Made by a program: the position numbers and the translations under genes. Under the pieces are notes generated by a model. The model ran no database searches, was not told the origin of the DNA, and worked only from the letters and a program-made list of their open reading frames with translations. Of a DNA stretch of 5,932 bases, positions 4,444 through 5,932 are shown piece by piece (positions within the stretch are counted from its first letter, which is position 1; the number at the start of each line of letters is the position of its first letter). The stretch is from positions 1 through 5,932 of the forward strand of contig CANGWP010000135.1 in NCBI GenBank assembly GCA_947457605.1, written 5' to 3'. This DNA comes from Bdellovibrionales bacterium (GTDB lineage Bacteria > Bdellovibrionota > UBA1018 > CAIMNF01).

Positions 4444-5022
4444 TCAGAACTTCACTTCGGGAGCGTTTTCAGACCCTTTTTTTGCTTCAAAGTATTCGCG
4501 CGCCTTGAAGCCTTTGGAATCCGCTACCACCGACTTCGGAAACTGCCGAATGGCGGTGTTGAACTCACGCGCAGACTCGTTGAATCGCTGGCGCTCGACT
4601 GTGATGCGGTTTTCTGTTCCTTCGAGCTGACTCTGAAGCTCTAGAAAATTCTGGTTCGCTTTGAGATCAGGATATTTTTCCGCAACCACCATAAGCCTCG
4701 AGAGCGCGCTTGAGAGCTGCCCCTGAGCCGCTTCAAACTTTTTAAGATCACCAGGAGAGTTTACTTTGATCTGGCCAACTGACGCACGGGCCTCGGTTAC
4801 GGCCGTGAGAAGCTCGGTCTCGTGTTTGGCATAGCCCTTCACTGTGCTCACAAGGTTTGGAATCAAGTCCGCCCGGCGTTGGTACACGTTCTCGACCTGA
4901 GACCAGGAGCTGTTCACCTTTTCATCAAGCGCGATCAAGCCGTTCCCCGCACTGATGAACCAAAGCACGCAAATCGCAATCACCCCGAAAATAGAGCCAA
5001 GTACCACCAAAGTTGATTTCAT
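4444..5022 (-). CDS. lemA: LemA-family membrane protein
   Basis: A 192-residue protein starting MKSTLVVLGS. One N-terminal membrane helix (residues about 4-26, up to the WFISAGNG turn) is followed by the LemA core. The motif ALDEKVNSSWSQVENVYQRR continues as ADLIPNLVSTVKGYAKHE (about 51-68) and TAVTEARASV, the family's strongest signature. The rest is a helical bundle, including KYPDLKANQNFLELQSQLEG and ENRITVERQRFNESAREFNT, which ends in FPKSVVADSKGFKAREYFEA. Length is normal for the family (about 185-200). The bulk is expected outside the inner membrane or attached to it as a helical bundle. AGGAGA at 5034-5029, 6 nt before the ATG, fixes the start. It is the first gene of a three-gene operon with the two TPM genes, and its promoter region holds a strong palindrome. 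Note that this LemA family is unrelated to the LemA sensor kinase (GacS) of Pseudomonas. Confidence 0.93.
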   Translation of the reverse strand: MKSTLVVLGSIFGVIAICVLWFISAGNGLIALDEKVNSSWSQVENVYQRRADLIPNLVSTVKGYAKHETELLTAVTEARASVGQIKVNSPGDLKKFEAAQGQLSSALSRLMVVAEKYPDLKANQNFLELQSQLEGTENRITVERQRFNESAREFNTAIRQFPKSVVADSKGFKAREYFEAKKGSENAPEVKF

Positions 5023-5028
5023 TTTAGG

Positions 5029-5034
5029 TCTCCT
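5029..5034 (-). promoter_or_regulatory. Shine-Dalgarno of lemA
   Basis: AGGAGA on the minus strand, 6 nt upstream of the lemA ATG, confirms the start choice. Confidence 0.8.
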
Positions 5035-5042
5035 ATTGATTC

Positions 5043-5061
5043 GGGATCATATCATGATCCC
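5043..5061. promoter_or_regulatory. Operator-like palindrome overlapping the lemA -10 region
   Basis: GGGATCAT and ATGATCCC flank a 3-bp centre, giving a 19-bp near-perfect palindrome 21 bp upstream of the lemA start. On the minus strand it contains TATGAT (5051-5046), a five-of-six match to a sigma-70 -10 box, with a poor -35 candidate TTCATC 18 bp upstream. Transcription would start some 15-20 nt before the lemA ATG. A protein bound to the palindrome would block this promoter, so repression of the lemA-TPM-TPM operon is the simplest reading (inference). Confidence 0.55.
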
Positions 5062-5165
5062 ACCTGACAGATGAAGTTTTTTGAGGCAAAAAGAAGTACG
5101 AAATACCAATCTTTCAAGTTCTACCCCCTTGTCATCAAAAGCATCCCCCGATAGGCTCCCCTCCG

Positions 5166-5932
5166 ATGCGACCCGCAATTTTTCTACTACTCCTTGCGCT
5201 TTTGAATCCAGCATATGCACAAGCCGAGACCACTCGCGGAACCATTCGCTCCATTCCATCCGGAAACGAAATCAGCATATCTGAGACGGTACGGGGATCG
5301 TTTCAACCAGGGGACCTGCTGCTGATTCGGGACCAAGTACAAAATGAGATCCTCGGGTATGCCGAGGTTACCTCTCGAAGCCCCGACTCGCCCTATATCC
5401 TTGCCCGTGTTCGATCGCACTCCAACAATGGCCTGATTCGGATTGATGATGCGGTCGAATCGATTGATTTGTCTGATTTTGAAAAATCAAAGGATCAAAT
5501 GAGTCAGGGCCGTCATGATCTCGTGATCCGCGGGAAACGCTTCATCTCGGCAAAGTACAAGCCCCAAGTGTACCTTGGAGCCCTGACCGGACAGACGGCG
5601 GCCACGCTGGAATCAGGCGAGTTTTTTGTTGGCCTTGCGCTTCTTGGCTATGGGTTGGGCGAAACCCTTCAGCTCAGCACTCAGCCCTTTTTGAACGTGC
5701 TCGGAGAATCGAATCTCCAATTGAAATGGCAGGCGATTGAAAACGAGGATTTTCGGATCAGTCTCGGTGCCGAATCCCGCTACAACCTGGAATACAAGCG
5801 GGCGATTGGATCTTTTTCAGTCTATTGGGATACGTTTTCGAATTCGAAGTTTCTGACCTACAACCAGCTTCGGATCACGAGCGGGGATTCGGAGCTGTAC
5901 CAACGACGGACCTCGGCCGAGTTCAGCGTGAA
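5166..5932 (+). CDS. Exported protein with FlgT-like small beta domain and beta-rich C-terminal part, 3' end outside window
   Basis: 255 codons are open from ATG 5166 to the window end. MRPAIFLLLLALLNPAYAQA is a signal peptide with likely cleavage after AYA (residue 18). Residues 24-98 (GTIRSIPSGNEISIS, FQPGDLLLIRD, GYAEVTSRSPDSPYILARV, GLIRIDDAV) resemble the small SH3-like beta domain seen at the end of FlgT and related envelope proteins: a G-x-I strand, a PGD turn, and repeats of short strands. A charged linker (DFEKSKDQMSQG) follows. From about 133 the chain alternates polar and hydrophobic or aromatic residues in stretches of 8-12 (VYLGALTGQTA, FFVGLALLGYGLG, LQLKWQAI, FRISLGAESRYNLEY, SFSVYWDTF), as in outer-membrane beta-barrels. 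I do not recognise a specific family. The ribosome-binding site is weak (AGG about 11 nt upstream), so the start rests on the signal peptide. It is divergent from lemA with 143 bp between the starts. Confidence 0.75.
   Translation, partial: MRPAIFLLLLALLNPAYAQAETTRGTIRSIPSGNEISISETVRGSFQPGDLLLIRDQVQNEILGYAEVTSRSPDSPYILARVRSHSNNGLIRIDDAVESIDLSDFEKSKDQMSQGRHDLVIRGKRFISAKYKPQVYLGALTGQTAATLESGEFFVGLALLGYGLGETLQLSTQPFLNVLGESNLQLKWQAIENEDFRISLGAESRYNLEYKRAIGSFSVYWDTFSNSKFLTYNQLRITSGDSELYQRRTSAEFSV

Noticed and set aside
1..5932. Defence island, CRISPR array, toxin-antitoxin pair, retron or mobile element
   Set aside because: No repeat-spacer structure, no transposase, integrase, reverse transcriptase or nuclease motif found in any frame.

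Overview
The window looks like chromosomal DNA of a Gram-negative bacterium of roughly 50% GC. The regulator at 1782-2666 (NhaR-type LysR), the short HPF-like protein behind it and the secreted, apparently beta-rich protein at the right edge would fit the Bdellovibrionota / former deltaproteobacterial group. That placement is an impression from protein sequence only and is tentative. I see no tRNA, rRNA, CRISPR array, insertion sequence or phage gene.

Layout from left to right. 1-302 (minus) is a nearly complete DUF962/Mpo1-like membrane protein cut by the window edge. 362-1190 (plus) is decayed coding DNA: an ABC-transporter ATPase remnant with mutated Walker A glycines and an internal deletion that removes the signature motif and Walker B, followed by an unidentified frame-broken remnant. 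1245-1493 (minus) is a small, very tryptophan-rich stand-alone AsnC/Lrp ligand-binding-type domain with its own Rho-independent terminator at 1184-1238. A 288-bp divergent regulatory region with several dyads separates it from the NhaR-type regulator. Behind the regulator, on the same strand, lies a short HPF/RaiA-family ribosome-associated protein (2756-3127). A hairpin at 3156-3203 separates it from the convergent minus-strand cluster lemA (5022-4444), TPM/YgcG-family secreted membrane-anchored protein (4439-3660) and cytoplasmic TPM-domain protein (3679-3242). These three are packed with a 4-bp gap and a 20-bp overlap and are almost certainly one operon. Divergent from lemA, from 5166 to the window end, is the N-terminal part of an exported protein with a FlgT-like small beta domain followed by beta-strand-rich sequence.

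Working together: lemA-TPM-TPM is a known envelope-associated gene cluster whose biochemical role is still poorly defined. The NhaR/HPF pair suggests coupling of an ionic or envelope stress regulator to ribosome hibernation, but no Na+/H+ antiporter gene is present here. The most interesting items are the Trp-rich stand-alone AsnC-like domain, the symmetric operator-like dyads upstream of it and over the lemA promoter (both with GGATCA / TGATCC half-sites), and the gradual decay of the ABC gene. I found no clear evidence for a wholly new defence or mobile system.
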